Assembly: GCA_040879965.1 (NCBI GenBank)
Contig: JBBDJI010000013.1
Coordinates: forward strand, 62,001 to 126,000
Source of the DNA: Candidatus Babeliales bacterium
GTDB lineage: Bacteria > Babelota > Babeliae > Babelales > JACPOV01
Direction: 5' to 3'
Length of the DNA stretch: 64,000 nt
The position numbers and the translations under genes are program-made. This document shows positions 43,063 to 51,323 of this stretch, piece by piece. The first letter of the stretch is position 1. Every line of letters begins with the position of its first letter. The notes below the pieces were generated by a model. It was not told the DNA's origin. It did not search any database and was given only the letters and a program-made list of their open reading frames with translations.

Positions 43063-43359
43063 AGTAATTTATCCTAACCTTGTTTAGCTACATTAATTTT
43101 CATTGCGAATCGTTTATTTATAAATATAGATTAAATAATTTCAATTTGCAACAGCGATTGGGCTGTGAGATTGTTTTTAGAGTAAATTGAGGTGTCTGAG
43201 CCCCAATACTATAGTAAAATGTAGCAAATATTAGGAAATTAGTAAATGAGATTGATAGGTATAAAGTTGGCTTTTAGGTCAAAAATACCTAAAAAAAGAA
43301 ATTTGCAATAATTACGGTTTATACGGATTAAAAATTTCAGGGAGGTGATGTTTAAATTT
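43063..43359. other. Gene-free stretch between lon and the first translocase
   Basis: About 300 nt upstream of both divergent genes. No ORF, RNA or strong repeat was recognised. A weak hairpin (TTTAGGT...ACCTAAA near 43272-43293) and an imperfect TTGGGCT/AGCCCCAA pair are present. It probably holds the lon promoter. Confidence 0.4.
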
Positions 43360-43388
43360 TTTTACAAATGATTAATCTTTGGCTATAA
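43360..43388 (+). promoter_or_regulatory. Promoter of the first nucleotide translocase
   Basis: TTTACA (43360-43365), a 17-nt spacer and a perfect TATAAT (43383-43388) preceded by GGC. The ATG follows 65 nt later. One of the best promoters in the window. Confidence 0.75.
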
Positions 43389-43453
43389 TGTATAATAAAA
43401 TGAAAAGTTGTATTGTTTTAATTTAATTACCTTTGTTCGAGAGGGAACAACCT

Positions 43454-44815
43454 ATGTTTAAACGTATTGCGGCTACATTGTGGGGAAACTTTGAAAGCTG
43501 GGAAGAAATCCAGAAATTTAGTTTTCTAGGAATAATTTTTGGCCTCATTATAGGTACCTACTGGGCCTTGCGTCCTATCAAAGATAGCATTTTTGGTGCT
43601 ATAGTCGGGATTGAGCATCAACCCTATGCAAAGATGCTTTCACTCGTGTTTATTGTGCCTCTTGTTATAGCATATAGTAAATTAATTGATAAATTCCCTC
43701 GTCAAAAGGTATTTTATATTTTAACCGCTATTTATGGTACTGCAGCATTAGTTTTTGCTTGGTATTTTATGGATCCGTCATATGGACTAGCAAATAAACT
43801 TGAAGATCCAAGCCGTATTATTGGCTGGTTATGGTATATATACGTAGAAAGCTTTGGTTCATTAATTGTTGCGCTGTTTTGGGCATTTTCTACCGATATT
43901 ACTTCTGAAGATGCGGCAAAACGTGGTTTTCCACTTATCGCATTATTTGGACAAACCGGTAATATCGTTGGGCCATTATTTTTAAATGCAAAACGCTGGG
44001 GCTTTGATCATAGCGGGCCAATTGTAGCAATTGTTGCGATAATGACCTTTAGCATGGCTGTATTAATGTGGCTTTTCATAAAAGTTACCCCAAAAGATCA
44101 ATTTGAAAGCTATCAAGCTAAAGATGAAAAAGCGGTAGAAAAAACTGAAGAGCCAGGATTTTTAGAAGGGCTCAAATTATTATTTACTCAGCCATACTTG
44201 CTCGGAATATTTTTAATTATCACTATTTATGAAGTCATAATCACCGTATTTGATTTCCAATTTAAATTTATGGCTAAACAAGCCTACCCATTAGAAGCTG
44301 ATAATGCAGCATATTTAACGCAATATGCCGTAGCAACAGGTATTGTAGCAACACTTTGTGTATTGCTTGGTATTAATAATATTCAACGTCATATGGGAAT
44401 GACTGCTTCATTAATTATGATGCCAATTTTAGTAATACTTGGTGTTATAGGTTTAAAAATGTATCCTGCACTTGCAGTTGTATTCTGGATCATGGTAATT
44501 GCAAAAGCAGTAAATTACGCATTAAATCAACCAACATTAAAACAGCTTTATATCCCAACTACTAAAGAAACCAAGTATAAATCACAAGCATGGATTGAAA
44601 TGTTTGGATCTCGCGGTTCAAAAGCTGGCGGTTCATATATCAACAGTTTCTTTAAAACTTTCAAAGAAAGCTATGGTGTAGCTGCTGGACTTGGTATGTT
44701 CTTGACGATGAGCTCAGGAATTTCGTTAGGTTTAATAGCGATATGGCTTTTTGTAGTTGTATTTGTTTCTAAAAAATATAACAAAGCAGTTGCAGAAAAA
44801 CGCGTGGTTTGTTAA
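43454..44815 (+). CDS. Nucleotide (ATP/ADP) translocase, NTT/TLC family, copy 1
   Basis: About 453 aa with around 11-12 membrane helices. The family start SFLGIIFGLIIGTYWALRPIKDSIFGAIVG, the repeated helix motifs (WGFDHSGPIVAIVAIMTFSMAVLMW) and the conserved NYALNQPTLKQLYIPTTKETKYKSQAWIEMFGSRGSKAGGS segment identify a NTT carrier as in Chlamydiae and Rickettsiales. These exchange host ATP for ADP or import nucleotides. The start at ATG 43454 has GAGGG 8 nt upstream; the TTG at 43433 is less likely. Whether it is an ATP/ADP exchanger or a net importer cannot be told. Confidence 0.93.
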   Translation: MFKRIAATLWGNFESWEEIQKFSFLGIIFGLIIGTYWALRPIKDSIFGAIVGIEHQPYAKMLSLVFIVPLVIAYSKLIDKFPRQKVFYILTAIYGTAALVFAWYFMDPSYGLANKLEDPSRIIGWLWYIYVESFGSLIVALFWAFSTDITSEDAAKRGFPLIALFGQTGNIVGPLFLNAKRWGFDHSGPIVAIVAIMTFSMAVLMWLFIKVTPKDQFESYQAKDEKAVEKTEEPGFLEGLKLLFTQPYLLGIFLIITIYEVIITVFDFQFKFMAKQAYPLEADNAAYLTQYAVATGIVATLCVLLGINNIQRHMGMTASLIMMPILVILGVIGLKMYPALAVVFWIMVIAKAVNYALNQPTLKQLYIPTTKETKYKSQAWIEMFGSRGSKAGGSYINSFFKTFKESYGVAAGLGMFLTMSSGISLGLIAIWLFVVVFVSKKYNKAVAEKRVVC

Positions 44816-44858
44816 ATGAGACAACGATTTAATGCAAAAAAATGTAGTCAAATAAGTA

Positions 44859-44896
44859 AAAATGGCCTTCCATCTCAGATGGAAGGCCATTTTTTT
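44859..44896 (+). terminator. Intrinsic terminator between the translocase genes
   Basis: ATGGCCTTCCATC (44862-44874) and GATGGAAGGCCAT (44878-44890) form a perfect 13-bp stem with loop TCA, followed by TTTTTT. It separates the transcription of the two translocases. Confidence 0.92.
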
Positions 44897-44938
44897 AGGT
44901 TTCAACAGAATGGTCAGATTTTAGCAAGGGGCTTTTGA

Positions 44939-46351
44939 ATGAATGGTAAGTTAAAAAAGACAGTATCAACGTTTATTTCTGCCGATAAATTTGAGCGATT
45001 GAAAGTAATGCTGTTATCGCTTACTTTTCTTTTTGTTATAGGGGCTTACACCGTTATTTACGATCTTAAAAGTTCTATTTTTATGAGTGTAGTAGGGAGA
45101 GAATATGTTCCTTATGCTAAAATGCTTTCAATGATTATCCTTATTCCTGCAGTATTATTTTATGCCTTCTTAGTAGATAGATTAAGGCGCTATCAGCTAA
45201 TCTATTTTTATAGTATAACATATGGTATTTTTGGTCTCATTTGCGTTTATTTGATAGGGCATCCTACTATTGGTATTGTTAATACTGATTCCAGTCCTTA
45301 CCGCCTATTTGGTTGGGCATTTTATTTTTTTGTTGAAGGATTTTCACCTTTTGTGGTAAGTGTTTTTTGGGCATTTGCCAATTCAATTAGCAGCCCAGAA
45401 GGAGCTAAAGAAAATTATAGTATTTTAGTGGCCGGCTCTAAAATGGGTGGTATGTTTAGTGCCGGATTAGCATGGTTTCTACTTTCTATAAAAGATATAA
45501 ATGGTATTCGTATATTATCTGATGCTGTAAATCATCAGATTTTATTGCTATTTTTTTCTTGTTTAGTTTTATTTATACCTTTTGTAGTTTATTATCTCAT
45601 GCGTCGAGTTCCAGGAAAATATTTGCATGGTTATGAGGCGGTATATCAGTTTGAAAAAGAAAAAAAGGAAAAACAGGAAGAAGAAGAGGATAAAGAAGAA
45701 AAGATTACACGTCCCGGATTGTTATCTGGATTGCGCATGATATTAGAGCGGCCATACATTTTAGGTATTTTTGGTATGATTTTATTTTATGAAATACTTA
45801 ATACCATTTTAAGCTATCAACGGTTAAGCGTTGCGCAAACATATGCAAATACCATTTCAGATGTAACTATGATGCTTTATCAACAAATGTTTGCAATGCA
45901 TTTTATTGGATTTTTTATTTCATTATTTGGTACACGAACTTTACTTAAAAGATTCGGAGAACCAATTTGTTTACTGTTAATTCCATTAGCTAATGGGCTT
46001 TTGTTGTTTTATTTCTGGGCCACCTATACACCATTATCACTAATGATGGTATTCGTTGCTTTGAAATCGGTTAATTATGCTTTTGCACAACCAGTGCGGG
46101 AAAGCTTATATATTCCAACAATAAAAGATGTGAAGTTTAAATCTAAATCTTGGATTGATGCATTTGGTGCAAAAATGGCCCGTGGCAGTGGCTCATTGGT
46201 TAACGTTTTAGCAGATAAGCTTGGACCAATGTTTTATTTTCAGTTGCATGGCGCCGTATTTTTATTGGTTATAGCTTTCTGGTTTGTAACTGCTTATTTA
46301 CTCGGTAATCGTTATACGCGTGCAGTAAAACATAATGAAGTAATAGGGTAA
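44939..46351 (+). CDS. Nucleotide translocase, NTT/TLC family, copy 2
   Basis: A 470-aa paralogue of the preceding gene with the same layout: VIGAYTVIYDLKSSIFMSVVGREYVPYAKMLS near the start, an acidic/lysine-rich cytosolic loop (EKEKKEKQEEEEDKEEK), then GLRMILERPYILGIFGMILFYE and the family segment NYAFAQPVRESLYIPTIKDVKFKSKSWIDAFGAKMARGSGS. It differs clearly from copy 1, so the duplication is old and the substrates may differ (for example ATP/ADP exchange versus other nucleotides or NAD). A terminator precedes it, so it has its own promoter. Confidence 0.92.
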   Translation: MNGKLKKTVSTFISADKFERLKVMLLSLTFLFVIGAYTVIYDLKSSIFMSVVGREYVPYAKMLSMIILIPAVLFYAFLVDRLRRYQLIYFYSITYGIFGLICVYLIGHPTIGIVNTDSSPYRLFGWAFYFFVEGFSPFVVSVFWAFANSISSPEGAKENYSILVAGSKMGGMFSAGLAWFLLSIKDINGIRILSDAVNHQILLLFFSCLVLFIPFVVYYLMRRVPGKYLHGYEAVYQFEKEKKEKQEEEEDKEEKITRPGLLSGLRMILERPYILGIFGMILFYEILNTILSYQRLSVAQTYANTISDVTMMLYQQMFAMHFIGFFISLFGTRTLLKRFGEPICLLLIPLANGLLLFYFWATYTPLSLMMVFVALKSVNYAFAQPVRESLYIPTIKDVKFKSKSWIDAFGAKMARGSGSLVNVLADKLGPMFYFQLHGAVFLLVIAFWFVTAYLLGNRYTRAVKHNEVIG

Positions 46352-46381
46352 TAATATAAAGTTATTAGATGGAGATGCTGC

Positions 46382-46409
46382 TTGAAAAATAGAGCTTTTT
46401 TGCTATACT
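46382..46409 (+). promoter_or_regulatory. rpsB promoter
   Basis: TTGAAA (46382-46387), a 16-nt spacer and TATACT (46404-46409) with an extended TGC. It gives a leader of about 100 nt. Confidence 0.65.
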
Positions 46410-46437
46410 TAACTGATAAATGACAATTATTAATAAC

Positions 46438-46493
46438 TTGCTTTCTTAATCGGGTGGTTATTGTTTACCAGCGTAATCAAGCCAAGAAAGCAA
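46438..46493 (+). promoter_or_regulatory. Structured rpsB leader hairpin
   Basis: TTGCTTTCTT (46438-46447) is perfectly complementary to AAGAAAGCAA (46484-46493). The enclosed 36 nt can form an inner hairpin (TGGT...ACCA). It ends 25 nt before the rpsB ATG. S2 autoregulates its own mRNA through leaders in other bacteria, so this is a candidate for the same role. Confidence 0.6.
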
Positions 46494-46518
46494 TTGATAA
46501 AACCTGGAAGGAATTTCT

Positions 46519-47394
46519 ATGATTGATTTCAAAAAACTAGTTGAAGCTGGTGTGCATTTCGGGCACAAAAAGTCCCGTTGGAACCCTAAAATGGAACCAT
46601 ATATTTGGGGATTTAAAAATAATATACATTTAATCGATGTTTCAAAAACAGCGCGTCAGCTTGAAAAAGCAGCTAAATTTTTAGAATCGGTAGCGGCAGA
46701 AAGAAAAAAAATCTTGTGGATTGGCACTAAAAAAGCGGCACAAGAAGTTGTTGTTCAAACGGCACAAGAACTCGGTTATCCATGTGTAACACACCGTTGG
46801 ATTGGTGGTACGTTAACCAATTTTTCTCAAGTAAAAAAATCAATTACTAAATTATTACATTTAGAAGATGTAATAAAAAAATCTGAACAATCACATTATA
46901 CCAAAAAAGAGATTGTTTCATTGCAAAAAATGGTTGATCGTTTACAAAAGAATGTTGGTAATATTCGTAATATTTCATGGCCAATTGGTGCCATTGTTAT
47001 CGTTGATGTAAAAAAAGAACAAACGGCATTGCGCGAAGCGGCTGTTATGGGAATACCAGTTGTTGCATTAGTTGATACTAACAGTGATCCGGCCGATGTT
47101 GATTATGTGATTCCTGCAAATGATGATGCACCAAAATCTATTCGATTAATTATCGATTATCTTGCAGAAGCAGTAAAAGCAGGTCAGCAAAAAGCTACTG
47201 AGAAACCAACGCAAGAACGCCAAGAAACAGAAGAAGAAGAGGCCGCTAGATTGCTTGAAGAATCTGAAGAAGATGAAGTAGTTTCAGCAAAAGATAAAGA
47301 TGAAAAGCGTTCGGTTAAAAAAATGAAAACTAAAGAGCCGATTAAGCCGAAAAAGCTTAGTCCGCGACCCCGTCCATCTAAAGAAGAAGAATAA
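46519..47394 (+). CDS. rpsB: Small ribosomal subunit protein uS2
   Basis: Ribosomal protein S2, 291 aa. Standard motifs are LVEAGVHFGHKKSRWNPKMEPYIWG, LWIGTKKAAQE, HRWIGGTLTNF and the VDTNSDPADVDYVIPANDDAPKSIRLI segment. After about residue 230 comes a charged extension (ETEEEEAARLLEESEEDE, then a Lys-rich tail) that is longer than in E. coli S2 (241 aa). GGAAGG precedes the ATG. The usual partner tsf does not follow; instead there is tRNA-Ser. Confidence 0.96.
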   Translation: MIDFKKLVEAGVHFGHKKSRWNPKMEPYIWGFKNNIHLIDVSKTARQLEKAAKFLESVAAERKKILWIGTKKAAQEVVVQTAQELGYPCVTHRWIGGTLTNFSQVKKSITKLLHLEDVIKKSEQSHYTKKEIVSLQKMVDRLQKNVGNIRNISWPIGAIVIVDVKKEQTALREAAVMGIPVVALVDTNSDPADVDYVIPANDDAPKSIRLIIDYLAEAVKAGQQKATEKPTQERQETEEEEAARLLEESEEDEVVSAKDKDEKRSVKKMKTKEPIKPKKLSPRPRPSKEEE

Positions 47395-47416
47395 TTGAAT
47401 TAAATAATTCAAGTGT

Positions 47417-47508
47417 GGAGAGGTGTCTGAGTGGTTGAAGGAGCACGATTGGAAATCGTGTATGTTCCGAAAGGGGCATCGAGGGTTCGAATCCCTCTCT
47501 CTCCACCA
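47417..47508 (+). tRNA. tRNA-Ser (anticodon GGA)
   Basis: A 92-nt class II tRNA. Acceptor GGAGAGG pairs with TCTCTCC (one G-U), with discriminator A and encoded CCA. Anticodon stem CACGA/TCGTG with loop TTGGAAA gives GGA (reads UCC and UCU). The long variable arm (about TATGTTCCGAAAGGGGCATC) is typical of Ser. It is probably co-transcribed with rpsB, 22 nt upstream. Confidence 0.96.
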
Positions 47509-47542
47509 GTTTTAGCTGACACACCTATTGGGAAATTAAAGC

Positions 47543-47572
47543 TGTCCGCCGAAGTGTAAGCGAAGGAGGACT
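47543..47572 (+). repeat. Palindromic element before a GIY-YIG-like start
   Basis: TGTCCGCC and GGAGGAC (47543-47571) form an imperfect stem around GAAGTGTAAGCGAA. I recall similar GTCCGCC...GGCGGAC repeats placed just before small GIY-YIG genes in other bacterial genomes, and the ORF that follows here starts like one. Confidence 0.45.
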
Positions 47573-47623
47573 ATGTTTTATGTTTATTTAATTCGTTCAA
47601 TTTTCATTTGCTATATTTTATAA
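47573..47623 (+). pseudogene. Remnant of a GIY-YIG nuclease gene
   Basis: A 16-codon ORF, MFYVYLIRS then IFICYIL, with AAGGAGG 5 nt upstream. The first nine residues match the usual start of short GIY-YIG proteins (M-[YF]-Y-V-Y-[IL]-[IL]-x-S); the rest is lost. The downstream DNA shows no recognisable continuation. The match is short. Confidence 0.35.
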
Positions 47624-47658
47624 GATTGTTATTATAAAAATAATTTGAAAATAAATTT

Positions 47659-47751
47659 GGGAAGTTTATAAAAACTTTTTCACTTAATCTGTCAGGTGCG
47701 AGAGCAAGCAGCAGGAGTGCAGGAAGTTTTGTATAAGCTTCCCTTTTTTTT
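47659..47751 (+). ncRNA. ffs: Signal recognition particle RNA (small bacterial 4.5S-type)
   Basis: An 85-nt hairpin RNA (47659-47743) plus T-run. The outer stem GGGAAGTTTATA pairs with TATAAGCTTCCC (one G-U). Inner pairs include AAAACTT with AAGTTTT and CACT with AGTG. The tip has the diagnostic SRP domain IV: GTCAGG, a GAGA tetraloop closed by TGC/GCA, and AAGCAGC on the 3' side, which is the Ffh-binding symmetric and asymmetric loop pattern. Eight Ts end it. It lies between tRNA-Ser and dnaX, the same neighbourhood as scr in Bacillus subtilis. Confidence 0.9.
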
Positions 47752-47845
47752 AATAATATTTGTACAGATTTATATCTCAAAAGCATTTCTCATGCTATAC
47801 TTATTTAAAAATTACGGCAAACTATAGGTTTTTTTAAAAGATAAC

Positions 47846-49540
47846 ATGAATATCAATCTGGCACGTAAATGGCGATCGCGTACTTTTGATGAACTCATTG
47901 GTCAAGAATTATCAGTACGTATGCTCAAAAATAGTTTATATTTGGATCATTATTTTCCCGTGTACCTCTTTTCTGGTCAACGCGGTTGTGGTAAAACATC
48001 AGCAGCACGTATTTTTGCGGCTGCGGTAAATTGCTCAATGCTTCAAGCCTTTCAACAAGATCCAAAAAAAAATATAATTCCTTGTTTGGCATGTGAATCA
48101 TGCATGGCGATGATGCGTGGTAAGCATCCTGATTTCATTGAAATTGATGCTGCCTCACATACTGGAGTAGATAATGTTCGTAATATTATCGATGCTGCTG
48201 CATTAATGCCAGTGCTTGGAAGTAAAAAAATTTATTTAATTGATGAAGCGCATATGTTAAGCAAAGCAGCGTTCAATGCATTTTTAAAAATTTTAGAAGA
48301 ACCACCTGCTTCAGTATTTTTTATTTTAGCAACAACTGATCCGCATAAAATTATAGATACCGTAACCTCGCGATGCTTTCAGTTATTCTTTAAGCCAGTT
48401 TTGCCTACTATGCTTGTTAAACATCTTGCAACAATTTGTCAAAAAGAAAAAATTGAATTTGAGCTCGAAGGATTAAAAATTATCGCAAATCAGACTGATG
48501 GTTCAGTGCGTGATGCATTAAATTTACTTGAGCAAGTGCGGTTTTCTCAAACACATATTTCACCAGATGCGGTATTTAAAGTATTAGGTTTTTTAGATAC
48601 TGATCGTTTATTTGCATTATTAGATACTGTACTTAATAAAGAACCTGCTGATGTTTTACATTATTTACAAGAGATTTCTTTTGAATTATATACCTCTACC
48701 TCATTGTGGGATTCTTGTGTTCTTTTTTTCAGAGATTCTATTTATTTAAAACATGGCATTGTGAATGAAAAAATTGAACATGCTAATCAAATATCTTCAA
48801 TAATCCTATCACATAGGCCAGAAGCCTTGAGTTCATATTTACAGATGTTTTATGATCATGAAAATGCATTTTCAAAAACACGTTTTGGGCATCAAATATT
48901 GGAACATGTGTTATTAAAGATATGTAATATAAAAATGCCAAAACAAAATAGTGGCATACAAAAAAAAACAAGTAATAATGGAATAGCGATGGAAAAAAAA
49001 ACTGAAATCGTTATCAAACAATCTCAACAAAATAGATCATGGCAAAATTTTTTAATGGAAATACAAACCCTTGAAGATCCATTAATATATTCGATTTTTA
49101 AACAAGCGCAATTTAGTGCTTTTGATCAAGAAGCAAATATTGTGCAACTTTCTTATCCGAAAAATTTTGTCTTTTTTGATGAAATTCTCCAAAATACTAC
49201 TAATACCTGGTTATCGAAGCTACAAAAAGTTTTTGGTGAGCAAATACAGCTTAAAGCAACTTTTACAGAGGCTGCACAATCAAAAACTTCCTTAGCGATT
49301 CCTCTCCAAGCAAAAGAAAATAAGGTGCCGCAATTTAATGATTTGCCACAAGAAAAAGCTAAACAAAAAGAGTCATTAAATAAAGTGACTTTTCAAAATA
49401 AAAAATCTTTTATCGTAAAAAAAAATAATCAAGAAAAAAAAATAGACATTTCAGATAAAAACCTTTGGAAAAAAACGCATCTTGTTTTATCCGCTTTTCC
49501 TGGTTTAATTACTGAAGTTCCAGAGGATACTCATGCGTAA
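47846..49540 (+). CDS. dnaX: DNA polymerase III subunit gamma/tau
   Basis: Clamp-loader ATPase, 564 aa. LARKWRSRTFDELIGQ at the start, Walker A GQRGCGKT (44-51), a zinc-binding Cys group (NCS near 61 and CLACESC near 80-86), Walker B YLIDEAHML, the SRC arginine-finger motif (TVTSRCFQ) and NQTDGSVRDALNLLEQ. The C-terminal tau-like part is polar and less conserved. An extended -10 box (TGCTATACT, 47793-47801) precedes it. It overlaps der by 8 nt. Confidence 0.95.
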   Translation: MNINLARKWRSRTFDELIGQELSVRMLKNSLYLDHYFPVYLFSGQRGCGKTSAARIFAAAVNCSMLQAFQQDPKKNIIPCLACESCMAMMRGKHPDFIEIDAASHTGVDNVRNIIDAAALMPVLGSKKIYLIDEAHMLSKAAFNAFLKILEEPPASVFFILATTDPHKIIDTVTSRCFQLFFKPVLPTMLVKHLATICQKEKIEFELEGLKIIANQTDGSVRDALNLLEQVRFSQTHISPDAVFKVLGFLDTDRLFALLDTVLNKEPADVLHYLQEISFELYTSTSLWDSCVLFFRDSIYLKHGIVNEKIEHANQISSIILSHRPEALSSYLQMFYDHENAFSKTRFGHQILEHVLLKICNIKMPKQNSGIQKKTSNNGIAMEKKTEIVIKQSQQNRSWQNFLMEIQTLEDPLIYSIFKQAQFSAFDQEANIVQLSYPKNFVFFDEILQNTTNTWLSKLQKVFGEQIQLKATFTEAAQSKTSLAIPLQAKENKVPQFNDLPQEKAKQKESLNKVTFQNKKSFIVKKNNQEKKIDISDKNLWKKTHLVLSAFPGLITEVPEDTHA

Positions 49541-50852
49541 GCTTCCAAAAGTTATTATAGTCGGCAGAACTAATGTAGGAAAATCTACATTATTCAATCG
49601 TTTGTCAGAAAATGTAAAAAGCCTAACCCTGGACTACGAAGGGGTCACTCGAGACTTTATGAGTGATGTAGTGTGTTGGCAAGATGTTTGTTTTAATTTA
49701 ATTGATAGTGGCGGTATTAGTTTAAAAAAGAGTGAAGATTTTTTTACTGAGCATGTCAGACAAATTGCGCTTAATTTATTGGATAAAGCAGACTTAATTT
49801 TATTTGTTTGTGATGGAACGGTAGGGATTACGGCGCAAGATCAAGAATTGGCAAAATTTTTACATAAACTTGATAAGCCAGTATTTTTAGTGGTTAATAA
49901 AATTGATGTACATCGTGCACAAGAACAGCAATATGAATTTCAGAAATTAGGGTTTAAAGAGCTATTTCCTATTTCTGCACAACATAGTATTGGTATTGGG
50001 GAACTTTTAGAAACAATAGTGCAAAAACTACCTAAAAAGATGCCAATAGAAAAAGAAGAAGAGCTCAAAGCATCGGTTGTTTTGCTTGGAAAACCAAATG
50101 TTGGTAAATCATCATTAATGAATATTTTATTAGAGCAAGAAAGAGTACTTGTTACTGAACAAGCCGGCACTACACGTGAAGCAATTACTGAGCCAATTCG
50201 ATTTTATCAAGAAACCATTATGCTTACTGATACGCCCGGTATTCGTAGAAAAAGATCTGTAGAAGAGCCGTTAGAAAAACTAATGGTGCGTACTGCATTT
50301 CGTGCTATTGACCGTGCGCATATCGTATTACTTTTAATTGATGGGTCAGAAGGAATTTTAAGTGATCAAGAACTTAAACTAGCTTTTTATACGCTTGAGC
50401 AGGGAAAAGCGTTAATTATGCTTGTAAATAAAGTTGATTTAATAGATGAAGAAACGCAACGATTATTAGATGATCAATTTTCTATGTATCCACATTTATT
50501 CAAAAAAATTCCACGACTTTATATTTCATGTAAATCAAAAAAAAATATTGGCAAAATTTTACCGCTCATTAATGAGGTTTGGCAGCGTTATAATCAAACA
50601 CTTGATGAGTCTGAATTATCATTATTATTTAAAGAAGCATTAAAAAGAACGCCATTATATCATAAAAAGGAATTATTAATTCTTTATAGCGTAAGGCAAA
50701 CTGCAGTACGTCCAACTACTATTTTATTAAAAGTGAATCAGCCACAGTGGTTTGGTGAAAGCCAACTTGCATTTTTTGATAATAAACTACGCGCTAAGTA
50801 TAACTTAATGGGTGTGCCTGTTAGGTATGAAGTACGAAAAAGAAGACAATAA
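49533..50852 (+). CDS. der: GTPase Der (EngA)
   Basis: Ribosome-biogenesis GTPase with two G domains in tandem, 439 aa. First: GRTNVGKST (11-19), DSGG, NKID. Second: GKPNVGKSS (near 188), DTPG, NKVD. The C-terminal KH-like domain ends with FGESQLAFFDNKLRAKYNLMGVPVRYEVRKR. All motifs are intact. Overlaps the dnaX end by 8 nt, so it is translated from the same mRNA. Confidence 0.97.
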   Translation: MRKLPKVIIVGRTNVGKSTLFNRLSENVKSLTLDYEGVTRDFMSDVVCWQDVCFNLIDSGGISLKKSEDFFTEHVRQIALNLLDKADLILFVCDGTVGITAQDQELAKFLHKLDKPVFLVVNKIDVHRAQEQQYEFQKLGFKELFPISAQHSIGIGELLETIVQKLPKKMPIEKEEELKASVVLLGKPNVGKSSLMNILLEQERVLVTEQAGTTREAITEPIRFYQETIMLTDTPGIRRKRSVEEPLEKLMVRTAFRAIDRAHIVLLLIDGSEGILSDQELKLAFYTLEQGKALIMLVNKVDLIDEETQRLLDDQFSMYPHLFKKIPRLYISCKSKKNIGKILPLINEVWQRYNQTLDESELSLLFKEALKRTPLYHKKELLILYSVRQTAVRPTTILLKVNQPQWFGESQLAFFDNKLRAKYNLMGVPVRYEVRKRRQ

Positions 50853-50984
50853 AATCTGTGGAAATTATTGATTGGTTTTTCCATATTTAAAATTAATTTA
50901 TTTATCGATATTTCCTATTGTTTATTTTTGCTAGATTTAAAAAATGGAATTTGATTATACTCATAATAAATAAGGAGAGATATT

Positions 50985-51323
50985 ATGGATAAAAAAATAA
51001 CATTTCGGCAAATGGAGCATTCGGATGTGATGGAAAAATATATTAATGGGCAATTGGCTAAAATTGAACAATTTCTTACACATGAACGTGAACCAATTTT
51101 TATAGAATTAGTATTAGAACCAGTTAAAATTCATGCGCATCATCGTGTTGAGCTTCGCGTAAAAACACCCGATTATTATTTAATATCGAATTATGAAGGC
51201 CCTGAATTTTATGATGTTATTGATCGCGTAATTGATGTTATGTATCGGCAATTATGCGAAAAAAAACGTGAACTTGTTGATGATAAACGTAGTGGGAATG
51301 CAGATTGGTATAAAGGTGCCTAA
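50985..51323 (+). CDS. Ribosome hibernation promoting factor (HPF/RaiA family)
   Basis: A 112-aa short-form HPF/RaiA protein: FRQMEHSDVMEKYINGQLAKIEQFL, then ELVLEPVKIHAHHRVELRVKTPDYYL and YDVIDRVIDVMYRQLCEKKREL. This is the beta-alpha-beta-beta-beta-alpha layout of the family, which blocks the ribosome mRNA channel in resting cells. AAGGAGAGAT precedes the ATG. It lacks the C-terminal dimerising domain of long HPF. Convergent with dsbD (4-nt overlap). Confidence 0.87.
   Translation: MDKKITFRQMEHSDVMEKYINGQLAKIEQFLTHEREPIFIELVLEPVKIHAHHRVELRVKTPDYYLISNYEGPEFYDVIDRVIDVMYRQLCEKKRELVDDKRSGNADWYKGA

Noticed and set aside
43187-43199. Match to the 5' part of tRNA-Ser (GAGGTGTCTGAG)
   Set aside because: Only about 12 nt, with no cloverleaf around it; probably chance.
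43272-43293. Hairpin TTTAGGT...ACCTAAA
   Set aside because: Short and AT-rich, away from any 3' end; not enough to call a terminator or RNA.
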